Assembly: GCF_033063295.1 (NCBI RefSeq) | Contig: NZ_JAWJZH010000001.1 | Location: forward strand, 124,001-188,000 | DNA: 64,000 nt | Origin: Nitrosomonas sp. Is35 | GTDB taxonomy: Bacteria; Pseudomonadota; Gammaproteobacteria; Burkholderiales; Nitrosomonadaceae | Direction: 5' to 3' | Shown: positions 35,418 through 45,212 of the stretch, piece after piece | Position numbering within the stretch: the first letter of the stretch is position 1 | Layout of the letters: every line of letters starts with the position of its first letter | Position numbers and translations under genes: made by a program | The notes under the pieces: model-generated | Told to the model about the DNA's origin: nothing | The model's input: only the letters and a program-made list of their open reading frames with translations | The model's database searches: none

Positions 35418-35707
35418 TTCTACTTCCTATATAAAAAACTGGGCCGGAAACCCTAATACTATTTGAATTTCAAGACCATTGACGGATAAAACCAGTACCG
35501 CTGAAAACTTGAAGTCAAACGCCATTTGCTGTTTTACGCAAATCCAGGGTTAAAGTCAAGAGGTTACGGGATATTTATGTTTGCGGATTTGGTAATTATC
35601 TTAAGAGACTTGAAAATTTTGTCGTAATCGTCAAATATGTCATCACTGGAAGGAAGTATTTTTATGCTAATTATATTTATAATTGGAGTCAGATAGGGAA
35701 AAGCGTG

Positions 35708-36016
35708 ATGACGGAAAGTAACACGGAAGCCGTTAAACTTGCAGAGGATAAGGTAAAGCATGAGCAGCCCCCGCTGTATAAGATACTATTATTGAATGAT
35801 GATTTTACACCGATGGAGTTTGTGATTGAGGTGTTGAGACTATTTTTTTCTATGAATCAAGAGCAAGCGACGCGAATAATGTTAAAGGTGCATACGGAGG
35901 GAGTTGGAGTGTGTGGCATTTACCCTAGTGATATTGCAAGTACGAAGGTTAAGCAAGTGATTGAATTTGCCAGGAAGAATCAGCATCCACTGAGATGTGT
36001 AATGGAGGAAAACTGA
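35708..36016 (+). CDS. clpS: ClpS adaptor of the ClpAP protease
   Basis: The 102-residue adaptor has a flexible N-terminal tail and the conserved core '[23 protein letters not shown]'. N-degron pocket residues include 'NDDFTPMEF' and '[11 protein letters not shown]' (His and Val/Gly). ClpS hands N-end-rule substrates to ClpA. The ATG at 35708 is preceded by an overlapping GTG at 35705; ATG is preferred. clpA begins one base after its stop, so they are translated together. Codon use is like that of its neighbours. Confidence 0.95.
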   Translation: MTESNTEAVKLAEDKVKHEQPPLYKILLLNDDFTPMEFVIEVLRLFFSMNQEQATRIMLKVHTEGVGVCGIYPSDIASTKVKQVIEFARKNQHPLRCVMEEN

Positions 36017-36017
36017 A

Positions 36018-38273
36018 ATGATCGCGCCAGATTTGGAAGTCAGTTTGCACATGGCGTTTGTAGAGTCCAGGCAAAAACGCTATGAATTCATTACAGTGGA
36101 GCATTTGTTGTTGGCAATGCTGGATAATGCAAGCGCCGCTGAAGTATTAAATGCTTGCTTAGTTGACATTGAAGAATTGCGGTTGGTATTGCTGGATCAT
36201 ATTTCACGGCATACCCCGGTCATTAAAGGCAGTGAAGAAGTTGACACGCAACCGACTTTGGGTTTTCAGCGTGTGATACAACGCGCCATATTGCATGTTC
36301 AGTCATCGGGAAAAAAAGAAGTGACCGGTGCTAATGTACTGGTGTCAATTTTTGGTGAAAAAGATTCCCATGCGGTATATTTCTTGCACCAAAGAGGTGT
36401 GACACGTTTGGATGTGGTCAATTACATTTCGCATAATATCCGGAAAGTACCGCAAGAGAATGACGCTAAAACCGGGGGCGAAGGAGAGGCAGAGCATGAG
36501 TCGAATAGCGGTGGATTGCTCGAAAGCTACACAGTGAATCTCAATCACCTGGCACTAATTAATAAAATTGATCCATTAATCGGGCGTGAAAAGGAAATCG
36601 AGCGCGTTATTCAAACGCTATGCCGGCGCCGTAAAAATAACCCTTTGCTGGTTGGTGAAGCGGGTGTCGGAAAAACAGCAATCGCAGAAGGCTTGGCAAA
36701 ACGTATTGTCGAAGAAGATGTGCCTGATCTTCTGCTAAAGCATCAGATTTATTCGCTGGATATGGGCGCATTGTTGGCCGGTACCAAATATCGCGGTGAT
36801 TTTGAGCAGCGCTTAAAAACGCTGCTAAAACAACTTACTGATAATCCTGCTGCGATTTTATTCATCGATGAAATTCATACGCTCATCGGCGCAGGCGCTG
36901 CATCCGGTGGAGTCCTGGATGCATCGAATCTGCTGAAACCGGTTTTAAGTTCGGGGCAATTGCGATGCATTGGTGCTACCACTTTCAGTGAGTATCGCGG
37001 GATCTTCGAGAAAGATCATGCATTATCAAGACGTTTCCAGCAAATAGAAGTAAATGAGCCCAGTGTTGATGAGACAGTGGCTATTTTGCGCGGGCTGAAA
37101 TCACGCTATGAGCAGCACCACAAGGTTAAATATACTGCTGGCGCATTAGTTTCTGCCGCCGAGCTATCGGAACGCTATATCAACGATAGGCATTTGCCGG
37201 ACAAAGCCATCGATGTGCTCGATGAAGCGGGCGCTGCGCAACGATTATTGCCGAAATCGAAAAAACGTAAAGTTATCGGCAAAAGTGAAATTGAAAGCGT
37301 GGTCGCGAAAATTGCACGAATCCCGCCGCAGAATATCTCGACCAATGATCGCAATAAGCTGAGAACACTGGGCCGTGATATGAAGGCGGTTGTTTTTGGA
37401 CAGGATAATGCAATCAATGCATTAACGTCCGCGATCAAAATGGCAAGAAGCGGACTCGGCAATCCACGGAAACCGGTGGGTTCTTTCCTTTTTTCGGGTC
37501 CAACTGGGGTGGGAAAAACCGAAGTTGCAAGGCAACTGGCTTATGCATTAGGCATTCATTTGCATCGCTTTGATATGTCTGAATACATGGAACGTCATGC
37601 AGTGTCGCGCTTGATCGGCGCACCGCCCGGGTATGTCGGATATGATCAGGGCGGTTTGCTGACTGAAGCGATGATTAAACACCCCTATTCGGTTCTATTA
37701 TTTGATGAGATCGAGAAAGCGCATACGGATGTTTTCAATATTCTGCTGCAAGTCATGGATTATGGGACGTTGACGGACAATAATGGCCGTAAAGCTGATT
37801 TTCGCAACGTCATTATCATTATGACCACCAATGCAGGCGCCGAGTCTTTGACCAAATCCTCCATCGGATTTACACAATCGAAGTTTGCGGGTGATGAATT
37901 GGTCGATATTAAGAAGCTTTTCACCCCTGAATTCCGCAATCGGCTCGATGCCATTATTTCGTTTGCGCCGCTAAATCAGGAAATTATTTTGCAGGTAACC
38001 GATAAATTCTTGATTCAGCTTGAAACTCAGCTGCATGAGAAGAAAGTGGAGGCGACATTTACGGATAAATTGCGGAATCATCTTGCAAAACACGGCTTCG
38101 ATCCGCTCATGGGGGCTCGTCCGATGGAGCGGTTGATACAAGACACCATTCGCAGCGCGTTAGCCGACGAATTATTGTTCGGGCGTTTAGTCAGCGGTGG
38201 TAAAGTGACTGTTGACATCGACGGTAACGATAAGGTGGTACTGCTATTTGAGGAAGAGGCCGCAATTATTTGA
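36018..38273 (+). CDS. clpA: ClpA unfoldase of the ClpAP protease
   Basis: The 751-residue AAA+ ATPase has an N-domain (1-145), an acidic linker ('[16 protein letters not shown]'), and two AAA modules. Walker A 'GEAGVGKT' lies about residue 212 and 'GPTGVGKT' about residue 496; Walker B 'LFIDEIHTL' and '[10 protein letters not shown]' follow. No M-domain coiled coil is present, which separates ClpA from ClpB. It would unfold substrates for ClpP, whose gene is not in this window. It is coupled to clpS, which overlaps its translation initiation region. Confidence 0.95.
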   Translation: MIAPDLEVSLHMAFVESRQKRYEFITVEHLLLAMLDNASAAEVLNACLVDIEELRLVLLDHISRHTPVIKGSEEVDTQPTLGFQRVIQRAILHVQSSGKKEVTGANVLVSIFGEKDSHAVYFLHQRGVTRLDVVNYISHNIRKVPQENDAKTGGEGEAEHESNSGGLLESYTVNLNHLALINKIDPLIGREKEIERVIQTLCRRRKNNPLLVGEAGVGKTAIAEGLAKRIVEEDVPDLLLKHQIYSLDMGALLAGTKYRGDFEQRLKTLLKQLTDNPAAILFIDEIHTLIGAGAASGGVLDASNLLKPVLSSGQLRCIGATTFSEYRGIFEKDHALSRRFQQIEVNEPSVDETVAILRGLKSRYEQHHKVKYTAGALVSAAELSERYINDRHLPDKAIDVLDEAGAAQRLLPKSKKRKVIGKSEIESVVAKIARIPPQNISTNDRNKLRTLGRDMKAVVFGQDNAINALTSAIKMARSGLGNPRKPVGSFLFSGPTGVGKTEVARQLAYALGIHLHRFDMSEYMERHAVSRLIGAPPGYVGYDQGGLLTEAMIKHPYSVLLFDEIEKAHTDVFNILLQVMDYGTLTDNNGRKADFRNVIIIMTTNAGAESLTKSSIGFTQSKFAGDELVDIKKLFTPEFRNRLDAIISFAPLNQEIILQVTDKFLIQLETQLHEKKVEATFTDKLRNHLAKHGFDPLMGARPMERLIQDTIRSALADELLFGRLVSGGKVTVDIDGNDKVVLLFEEEAAII

Positions 38274-38318
38274 GTCCCGCCGCAACTAAATAAAAGTGCG
38301 ATATAGATATTTTCCGGA

Positions 38319-38564
38319 GTGAAATACTGTTACGCGCTTTTATTTATGTCCTATTTTTATTGCCGCTGATTCAGACGGCGTTTGCGCAGATTTATCAATA
38401 ACGATTGGCGTGTCTTGGCTGGAAGGCGCGCTAATGTTCCATATCGAAGCAAAGATTTTGATAGAAATTACTGAGAAAATCCACTTGCAAGAGAAGTTAT
38501 TGAGAGTCAGAAACAATTTCCCGGCCAAGCCGAAGAATGGTCTAAAATTATAGATGCGGACTAG
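38319..38564 (+). pseudogene. Decayed gene for a small secreted protein
   Basis: After GGAG, a GTG at 38319 begins 'VKY', and one base short the frame reads 'LLRAFIYVLFLLPLIQTAFA', a typical signal peptide. A second shift leads to 'INNDWRVLAGRRANVPYRSK', then a TGA stop, then 'ENPLAREVIESQKQFPGQAE' and a stop at 38562-38564. Two frameshifts and one nonsense codon over about 80 codons are best explained by gene decay, because all three pieces are protein-like and in order. I do not recognise the family. It fills the gap between clpA and glyA. Confidence 0.5.
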
Positions 38565-38712
38565 CGGTCATCAAGATAAATTCAAACCTTTTGCAAAGAA
38601 TTTCCTGTCTTTTTTGTGCTGCTGCCATGAGATCAGCTATCAGCGTTTCAGCAGGTAGTGGTAATATACAAATTTTCTCGGTTCCAAAAAATTTCAAAGG
38701 ATTGGTATCACC

Positions 38713-39960
38713 ATGTTTTCGCAGAAACACACAATAGAAAATGTCGACCCGGAATTATGGCAGGCGATTAAAGGGGAGATGCAACGTCAAGAAGACTATA
38801 TCGAATTAATTGCTTCGGAAAATTATGCAAGCCCCGCAGTTATGCAGGCCCAAGGTTCTGTTTTAACCAATAAATACGCCGAAGGTTATCCTGCAAAACG
38901 CTATTATGGCGGCTGTATGTATGCGGATCAGGTGGAGCAATTAGCGATTGATCGCTTAAAAGCGCTTTTCGGCGCTGAGTATGTCAATGTGCAACCGCAC
39001 TCAGGATCGCAAGCCAATGCGGCGGTTTATTTATCCGTGCTGAAGCCTGGCGATACCCTGCTGGGCATGTCGCTCGCGCATGGAGGGCATTTAACACACG
39101 GTTCCAGCGTGAGCATGAGTGGAAAGATTTTTAATTCAATTTCATATGGCCTGCACCCGGATACTGAGCTGCTGGATTATGACGAAGTTGAACGGTTGGC
39201 TCATGAGCATAAACCGAAAATGATCGTTGCGGGTGCTTCTTCATACGCGCGAGTCATTGATTGGGGGCGTTTCCGCAAAATTGCTGATGCCGTAGGCGCC
39301 TACTTGTTCGTCGATATGGCGCATTATGCCGGACTGGTTGCTGCCGGTTTTTATCCTAATCCCGTTGGTATCGCGGATTTCGTGACAAGTACCACGCATA
39401 AAACCCTGCGCGGTCCGCGCGGCGGTATTATCATGGCCAAGCCGGAACATGAGAAAGCACTGAATTCCGCTATATTTCCGCAAACTCAAGGCGGCCCTTT
39501 GATGCATGTGATTGCTGCCAAAGCGGTGGCGTTTAAGGAAGCGGCCAGCAAGGAATTCAAGGATTATCAAGAGCAAGTTATCGAGAATGCGCGAGTCATG
39601 GCGAAAGTGCTGACCAATCGTGGCTTGCGCATCGTATCCGGACAGACCGATTGTCATATGTTCTTGGTTGATCTGCGGGCGATGGATCTGACCGGAAAGC
39701 AGGCGGAAGCATCGTTGGAACACGCGCATATTACGGTGAATAAAAACGCAATCCCTAACGATCCGCAGAAACCTTTCGTGACCAGCGGTATTCGTGTCGG
39801 TTCACCGGCGATAACCACGAGAGGTTTTAAAGAACTGGAAGCGGAACAATTGGCTAATCTGATCGCCGATGTGTTGGCAGCGCCGGAAGATGCGGCGGTT
39901 TTGTCACGCGTGGCTACTGAAGCAAAAAAATTGTGCGCAAAATTTCCGGTTTATGGATAA
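38713..39960 (+). CDS. glyA: Serine hydroxymethyltransferase
   Basis: This PLP enzyme interconverts serine and glycine with tetrahydrofolate. The PLP lysine is K230 in '[13 protein letters not shown]'. The 415-residue length, N-terminal '[21 protein letters not shown]' (split by the folate site) and '[12 protein letters not shown]' are diagnostic. Start ATG at 38713; ribosome site is weak ('AAAGGATTGGTATCACC'). It is followed by a hairpin terminator and then nrdR and ribD, the glyA-nrdR-ribD order common in betaproteobacteria. Confidence 0.96.
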   Translation: MFSQKHTIENVDPELWQAIKGEMQRQEDYIELIASENYASPAVMQAQGSVLTNKYAEGYPAKRYYGGCMYADQVEQLAIDRLKALFGAEYVNVQPHSGSQANAAVYLSVLKPGDTLLGMSLAHGGHLTHGSSVSMSGKIFNSISYGLHPDTELLDYDEVERLAHEHKPKMIVAGASSYARVIDWGRFRKIADAVGAYLFVDMAHYAGLVAAGFYPNPVGIADFVTSTTHKTLRGPRGGIIMAKPEHEKALNSAIFPQTQGGPLMHVIAAKAVAFKEAASKEFKDYQEQVIENARVMAKVLTNRGLRIVSGQTDCHMFLVDLRAMDLTGKQAEASLEHAHITVNKNAIPNDPQKPFVTSGIRVGSPAITTRGFKELEAEQLANLIADVLAAPEDAAVLSRVATEAKKLCAKFPVYG

Positions 39961-39968
39961 ACCTCATC

Positions 39969-40004
39969 AACCTGGACGGAAGTGAATAATCGTCCGTTCA
40001 GGTT
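39969..40004 (+). terminator. Hairpin after glyA
   Basis: AACCTGGACGGA (39969-39980) pairs with TCCGTTCAGGTT (39993-40004) with one G-T pair and a 12-base loop. The tail GTTATT is only moderately T-rich, so termination may be partial and allow nrdR transcription. Confidence 0.6.
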
Positions 40005-40026
40005 GTTATTGCGGGTTTAACTGCGT

Positions 40027-40509
40027 ATGAAATGTCCTTTTTGTAATGCCGATGACACCAATGTCATCGATTCGAGGGTCAGCGAGGATGGTCACAAGAT
40101 TCGCCGCCGCCGCCGCTGCCCTGCCTGTGATAAGCGTTTTACCACATACGAGACTGTCGAGCTCCGTTTGCCGCAGGTGGTCAAACACGATGGCAGCCGG
40201 ACGGAATTTGACCGCAATAAATTACTGACGGGTTTTAAGCGGGCGCTGCATAAACGCCCGGTTCCCACCAGCTATGTCGATGCCGCGATCGATCGCATTG
40301 TGCAGAAGTTTTTGGCGATGGGGGAACGCGAAGTTTCCTCGCGCAGCATCGGTGAAAGCGTGATGGAAGAGCTGTATAAGCTCGATAAAGTTGCCTATAT
40401 CCGCTTTGCATCGGTTTATAAAAGTTTCCAGGATGTGGATGACTTTCGCGATGCAATCAAAGAAGTGCAAAAACCGCATCAGCCGTTGTCATCCAAGGAA
40501 GTATCCTGA
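40027..40509 (+). CDS. nrdR: Transcriptional repressor NrdR
   Basis: The 160-residue repressor of ribonucleotide reductase genes has an N-terminal zinc ribbon ('[15 protein letters not shown]' and '[12 protein letters not shown]') and an ATP-cone domain from about residue 50 ('[20 protein letters not shown]'). It binds NrdR boxes when charged with dATP. Start at 40027 has only a weak upstream ribosome site. No ribonucleotide reductase gene is in the window, as is usual for this locus next to glyA and ribD. Confidence 0.96.
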   Translation: MKCPFCNADDTNVIDSRVSEDGHKIRRRRRCPACDKRFTTYETVELRLPQVVKHDGSRTEFDRNKLLTGFKRALHKRPVPTSYVDAAIDRIVQKFLAMGEREVSSRSIGESVMEELYKLDKVAYIRFASVYKSFQDVDDFRDAIKEVQKPHQPLSSKEVS

Positions 40510-40577
40510 ATCAATAGAATGGCCCTGGACGTTCTATTGCCAGCACAGTCCATTACTCCACAGCAATAAAAGTGCCG

Positions 40578-41669
40578 ATGTTTTCTGCCGCAGATTATGC
40601 CTTTATGTCGCATGCCTTGCGCTTAGCCGAGCGAGGATTGTATAGCACCACACCCAATCCGCGTGTCGGTTGTGTGATTGCGCGCAACGGGCAGATTGCG
40701 GGCAGCGGCTGGCATGAAAAAGCCGGGCAGCCGCATGCGGAAATTAATGCTTTGGTTGATGCGGGGGCAGCGGCCCGTGGCGCGACCGCCTATGTAACGT
40801 TGGAGCCTTGCAGCCATCACGGCCGGACGCCGCCTTGTGCCAATGCGTTGATTGCAGCAGGCATCGCACGGGTCGTTATGGCAATGGAAGACCCCAATCC
40901 GTTGGTATCCGGGCGTGGGCAGGCGTTATTGCAACAGGCCGGAGTTATCGTGCAGACGGGATTGTTGCAAGCCGAGGCGCATGCATTGAATGTCGGCTTT
41001 GTTTCCCGCATGACGCGAAAGAAGCCTTGGGTGCGTTTAAAAACAGCCGCGAGCCTGGATGGTAAGACTGCATTAAATAATGGTGTCAGCCAGTGGATTA
41101 CCGGTGAAGCGGCACGGCGCGATGGCCACCGGTGGCGGGCTCGTTCGTGTGCTATCATGACGGGTATCGGCACTGTAAAATCCGATGATCCGCAGCTGTC
41201 CGTCCGGTATATCAAAACAGATCGTCAACCCAGGAAAGTCGTGGTCGATAGCCATTTGGCGATACCTTTGGAGGCTCGCTTGCTGCAAGACCGGGAAGAA
41301 ACATTCATTTTCACCGCCTATGCAGAGAATCCGGAAAAAGAAGCTGCGCTGAGTCAGATGAATGCCCGGGTTATTGCGTTACCGGACGCCAAAGGCGCGG
41401 TTGATTTGCAGCAAATGATGACGGTGCTGGCTGAATCCGGAATCAATGAAGTCCTGGTGGAAGCCGGTAGCGGGCTCAATGGCGCTTTGGTTCAGGCCGG
41501 ATTAGTGGATGAATTAATTATTTATTTTGCTCCGCACTTAATCGGTGACGATGCGCAAGGTATGATTGCATTACCTGAACTGACTAATCTTGAACAAAAG
41601 AAAAAGCTTACGATTCAGGATGTACGCATGATCGGCCAGGATATCCGGATAATTGCGGGGTTTCTATAA
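40578..41669 (+). CDS. ribD: Bifunctional riboflavin biosynthesis deaminase/reductase
   Basis: The N-terminal half is the pyrimidine deaminase with zinc ligands in 'PHAEINAL' and 'PCSHHGRTPPC'. The C-terminal half (from about residue 145, 'KPWVRLKTAASLDGKTAL') is the NADPH reductase. Together they convert the pyrimidinone made from GTP to the ribitylamino precursor. The ATG at 40578 is chosen over GTG 40572. The usual downstream partner ribE is absent here; the next gene, regA, converges with a 6-bp gap. Length of 363 residues is normal. Confidence 0.95.
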   Translation: MFSAADYAFMSHALRLAERGLYSTTPNPRVGCVIARNGQIAGSGWHEKAGQPHAEINALVDAGAAARGATAYVTLEPCSHHGRTPPCANALIAAGIARVVMAMEDPNPLVSGRGQALLQQAGVIVQTGLLQAEAHALNVGFVSRMTRKKPWVRLKTAASLDGKTALNNGVSQWITGEAARRDGHRWRARSCAIMTGIGTVKSDDPQLSVRYIKTDRQPRKVVVDSHLAIPLEARLLQDREETFIFTAYAENPEKEAALSQMNARVIALPDAKGAVDLQQMMTVLAESGINEVLVEAGSGLNGALVQAGLVDELIIYFAPHLIGDDAQGMIALPELTNLEQKKKLTIQDVRMIGQDIRIIAGFL

Positions 41670-41675
41670 GACTTG

Positions 41676-42245
41676 TCATTCACGCAGCGGCCGTTTGGCG
41701 AGTTTGCGCTGCAATGTGCGGCGATGCATGTTTAATATTCTGGCGGTGACCGAGATATTGTTGTCGTTCTCCGTGAGGATACGTTGAATGTATTCCCATT
41801 CCAACCGGCCCACGGATAAAGGATGCGCGCTGATCGGAATATTCGCTTCCCCGACCGTGCGTTCAAAAGCTGCCATGATTTCATTCGCGTCGACCGGCTT
41901 GGCGAGATAATGCGTGGCACCGAGTTTGATCGCTTCTACCGCAGTGGCGATGCTGGCATACCCCGTCAACATCACGATTCGGGTTCCCGGATCCAGGTTT
42001 CTCAATTTCTCAACCAATACTAAACCCGATTCGCTGGATAATTTCAGATCGACAATCGCATATTCCGGTGTGGATGTTTCAGCCAGATTCAGCGCATCAT
42101 CGATCGTGTGCGCGCAGGTGATACTAAAGCCTCGCTTTGTGAGCGCTTTGGACAATACATCACAAAAAACTTCATCGTCGTCGACGATCAGTAAGCTCGG
42201 GTATTCGCTATTATCCGTTAATAAAGGTTCAATCATGCTATTCAT
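41676..42245 (-). CDS. regA: Redox response regulator RegA/PrrA type
   Basis: The 189-residue regulator has a receiver (acidic 'VDDDE' 21-25, acceptor D66 in 'AIVDLKLSSESG', Lys in 'LAKPVD') and a C-terminal Fis-like helix-turn-helix ('NISVTARILNMHRRTLQRKLAKR'). That HTH and the short linker are the hallmarks of RegA/PrrA/ActR/RoxR, which control respiration and carbon or nitrogen metabolism by redox state. Its start overlaps the regB stop (ATGA). In lithotrophs it would be expected to tune electron-transport genes; its targets are not visible here. Confidence 0.9.
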   Translation of the reverse strand: MNSMIEPLLTDNSEYPSLLIVDDDEVFCDVLSKALTKRGFSITCAHTIDDALNLAETSTPEYAIVDLKLSSESGLVLVEKLRNLDPGTRIVMLTGYASIATAVEAIKLGATHYLAKPVDANEIMAAFERTVGEANIPISAHPLSVGRLEWEYIQRILTENDNNISVTARILNMHRRTLQRKLAKRPLRE

Positions 42246-43504
42246 CCAATTAGCGGTAAAACGACCTGTGTGCAGGCACCGCCGCCTTCGAGATTAAACA
42301 AGCGGACACTGCCGCCAAAGCGCTCAATATTGGCATTGGCGAGGAACAAGCCAATGCCAAAGCCTTGCCCCGGCGCCTTGGTGGAAAAGAAAGCTTCGCC
42401 GGCACGCTGCATTACTTCCGCAGATAAACCTTTGCCGTCATCGTTAATTTCCAGTTTGAGCTCCAGGTTATTGTCCCAATGACTTTTAATTTCAATGCAT
42501 TCGGACGATGCATCCGCTGCGTTATTCAGCAGATTTAACAGCGACTGGCTTAATAATTGATTGTCCATAATCTTGGGAGCTGGCAGATCACCTGTGCTTT
42601 GATAAGTGAACTTAACCGAGGGGCGTATCAGCTTCCATTTATCGAGAATCTGATTAAGAAAGACGTCAACGGGTAATTCGCTGCCATGCTCGGCTCTGGC
42701 TTGGCCTGCTTTCGCCAATAGCTGCGTTAAAGTTTGCTTGCAGTGCGCGATCTGATCGCGAAGAATATGGATGTTATTCTGGAATTCAGCGTCCTGCGTG
42801 TATTCCTGCTGTAATTCTCCCGCTACGACGGCCATGGTCGAGAGTGGCGTGCCGAGTTCATGCGCGGCGCCGGCAGCCAATGTCCCCAACGCGATGATTT
42901 GTTCATTGCGCAAGGCATGCTCTCGAGCCTTGGCGAGATCCTGATCCCGTTCGCGGATGGAGGAGCTCATTCTCACGACGAACCATGCAATGATGACGGT
43001 ACTTAACACAAAAGCCAGCCACATCCCCGATACATGCAATGCAAATTCAATCAGATGCTTGTTATGATCATGCGGCAATGGCACGTAATTGAACAGCAAC
43101 AAGGTGTAGCAGGCGATTGTGATGATCGCCATGGTCCAGGTGTAACGCCACGGCAGCGTGGCCGCGGCTATCGTCATCGGTAACAGAAATAATGAAATAA
43201 ATGGATTGGTTGAGCCGCCGCTGAAATACAGTAGTGTGCTGAGTGCCAGGACATCGATCTGGAGTTGTAGAAAAAATTCCAGGTGAGACACCGGCCAATT
43301 GCGATGCAAGCGGATCCATGTCAGTAGATTTAACACAGCGAGCAACGTGACCACGGCGATCATTTGCGTCCAGGGAATGACGATGTCGATGGTCCAGTAC
43401 ACTAAAGCAAAGGTCAGGCACTGTGCGGCAATGGCGATGTTCCGTAACAGAAACAAACGTTGCAAATTTTTACTGAGGGGCGATTGACTGAGATCACTGA
43501 ACAT
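42242..43504 (-). CDS. regB: Redox sensor histidine kinase RegB/PrrB type
   Basis: The 420-residue membrane kinase has six N-terminal helices (about 20-180). Residues 96-102 read GGSTNPF, the ubiquinone-binding GGxxNPF motif of RegB. The H-box 'AAHELGTPL' has phospho-acceptor H215, and C255 ('IAHCKQT') lies 40 residues later, the same spacing as His225 and redox-active Cys265 of Rhodobacter RegB. N, G1 and G2 boxes ('LLNNAADAS', 'DDGKGLS', 'GQGFGIGLFLANAN') are intact. It therefore looks able to sense both quinone pool and thiol redox. regA follows with a four-base overlap. Confidence 0.92.
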   Translation of the reverse strand: MFSDLSQSPLSKNLQRLFLLRNIAIAAQCLTFALVYWTIDIVIPWTQMIAVVTLLAVLNLLTWIRLHRNWPVSHLEFFLQLQIDVLALSTLLYFSGGSTNPFISLFLLPMTIAAATLPWRYTWTMAIITIACYTLLLFNYVPLPHDHNKHLIEFALHVSGMWLAFVLSTVIIAWFVVRMSSSIRERDQDLAKAREHALRNEQIIALGTLAAGAAHELGTPLSTMAVVAGELQQEYTQDAEFQNNIHILRDQIAHCKQTLTQLLAKAGQARAEHGSELPVDVFLNQILDKWKLIRPSVKFTYQSTGDLPAPKIMDNQLLSQSLLNLLNNAADASSECIEIKSHWDNNLELKLEINDDGKGLSAEVMQRAGEAFFSTKAPGQGFGIGLFLANANIERFGGSVRLFNLEGGGACTQVVLPLIG

Positions 43505-43778
43505 TTAGGATGGCGCAGCTTTAATTGCTTGGAAAACTTATAACATTAGCTTAAATTATTCGGTATGGCTATGCGACAAATTGTCTCAGGTATAATTCGA
43601 CAAAATTAAAATAGAAAAATCAGCGGATGTGTTCATGCTGTGCAGCAAACCGCATTGTGAAAAACACGACGCTACCAACATTTGCCGGAATCGTGGTAAG
43701 CGGTGGTTTTTTCGGTTAGAATCGTGGACCGGTTTTATGATGGATTGGGAACTGGCGTTATCTTATTGAAATTATTTT

Positions 43779-44177
43779 ATGATTTTAATCCTTGTTCCCA
43801 ATACCCGGCCTAATAGCTCGGAATATAAACAGTTGATGGCACACTGGCCAACTTCCCGTGAATATCGGCGCGTATTCATACTGAAGTAGGCACCGAACAA
43901 ACGCTGATAGAAATCTACCTGATTGGTAATACCAAAGTGTTGTCCGCTGAGGAAGTCAGCAGTCTTCCTTGTGTTGGCCGGGTAGTCAGGATTTCCGAAG
44001 AATATCGTGTTCTGGGGGGCACAAGCACAAGGTATCGTAGCGGGTGCCAATATGGTGCTGGTTGGCGGGCAAGCTTTGTTGTTAAAAGAACTACCAGAAT
44101 TTCTGGAAGATATTCAAATTGCCCGGGATGCTTATGAGAAACGTGACGCACTGGCGGGACGCTATCAAGCAGCGTAA
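43779..44177 (+). pseudogene. Broken DAHP-synthase-like gene with internal deletion
   Basis: An ATG at 43779 begins 'MILILVPNTRPNSSEYKQLM'. A frameshift then a new frame reads 'ARIHTEVGTEQTLIEIYLIG' and 'LPCVGRVVRISEEYRVLGG', the pattern of the N-terminal ferredoxin-like domain of some 3-deoxy-7-phosphoheptulonate synthases. The frame then shifts again to 'GIVAGANMVLVGGQALLLK' and 'FLEDIQIARDAYEKRDALAG', ending at TAA 44175-44177. The central catalytic barrel of several hundred residues is missing. The first part is the better supported; the origin of the last 50 codons is less certain. No role is expected. Confidence 0.55.
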
Positions 44178-44262
44178 AAAATAATAGTGCCAAATTTTAA
44201 TGCCTGATGTTTTTATCAGAGAATGAGTATAGGCAAGCTATCCATTGTTGGAGAATAAATAG

Positions 44263-45207
44263 ATGATCAAAGTACTACTTTCGAACCCGAGGGGTTTTTG
44301 TGCCGGTGTTGACCGTGCGATAGAAATTGTGGAACGCGCATTAACGATGCACGGAGCGCCGATTTATGTGCGCCATGAAGTCGTTCACAATCGTTTTGTG
44401 GTCGAAAACCTTGAGAAGAAAGGCGCCGTATTTGTTGAGAATCTGGATGAAGTGCCGCAAGACAGCATTCTGATTTTCAGTGCGCACGGTGTATCGCACG
44501 CGGTACGGCGTGAGGCGGCGGATCGGAAACTGAAGGTATTTGACGCAACTTGCCCGCTGGTTACCAAAGTGCATGTGGAAGTAGCCAAAATGCGCAAGGA
44601 AGGCAAGGAAATTATCATGATCGGCCACCAAGGGCACCCGGAAGTTGAAGGCACGATGGGGCAGATTGAAGGTGACGATAAAGGGATGTATCTGGTAGAA
44701 ACCGAAGCGGATGTTGATACCTTAAAAGTTAAGGACGAAACGAATTTGGCGTATGTGACGCAGACGACACTGTCGGTCGACGATGCTGCACGCATTGTGG
44801 ATGCTTTAAAGAAACGTTTCCCAATGATTACCGGTCCTAAAAAAGACGATATTTGCTATGCCACGCAGAACCGTCAGGATGCCGTTAAGAAAATGGTTAA
44901 TCAATGCGATCTGGTCATCGTGGTCGGTTCTCCCAATAGTTCAAATTCTAACCGGCTATGTGAAGTCGCGCGGAATGCCAATGTAGAATCGTATATGGTT
45001 GATCGTGCCGAGCAATTACAAGAAGCGTGGTTTGTCGGGAAGAAAATTATCGGTATTACGGCCGGAGCTTCTGCGCCGGAAATTCTGGTGCAACAGGTGA
45101 TTTCCCGGCTTAAGCAAATTGGAGCCGAACAAATCGGTGAAGATGTGACAATAGAAGAATTGAGTGGCGTGGTGGAATCGGTGGTGTTTCCATTGCCCAA
45201 AGCTTGA
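44263..45207 (+). CDS. ispH: 4-Hydroxy-3-methylbut-2-enyl diphosphate reductase
   Basis: The last enzyme of the MEP isoprenoid pathway has its 4Fe-4S cysteines in 'GFCAGVDRA' (C12), 'DATCPLV' and '[10 protein letters not shown]'. '[11 protein letters not shown]' and '[14 protein letters not shown]' supply substrate-binding histidines, and '[11 protein letters not shown]' the SxN motif. Length of 314 residues is standard. Start ATG at 44263 follows GGAGAATAAATAG. It converges on thiO with only five bases between stops and no terminator between them. Confidence 0.95.
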   Translation: MIKVLLSNPRGFCAGVDRAIEIVERALTMHGAPIYVRHEVVHNRFVVENLEKKGAVFVENLDEVPQDSILIFSAHGVSHAVRREAADRKLKVFDATCPLVTKVHVEVAKMRKEGKEIIMIGHQGHPEVEGTMGQIEGDDKGMYLVETEADVDTLKVKDETNLAYVTQTTLSVDDAARIVDALKKRFPMITGPKKDDICYATQNRQDAVKKMVNQCDLVIVVGSPNSSNSNRLCEVARNANVESYMVDRAEQLQEAWFVGKKIIGITAGASAPEILVQQVISRLKQIGAEQIGEDVTIEELSGVVESVVFPLPKA

Positions 45208-45212
45208 TATTT

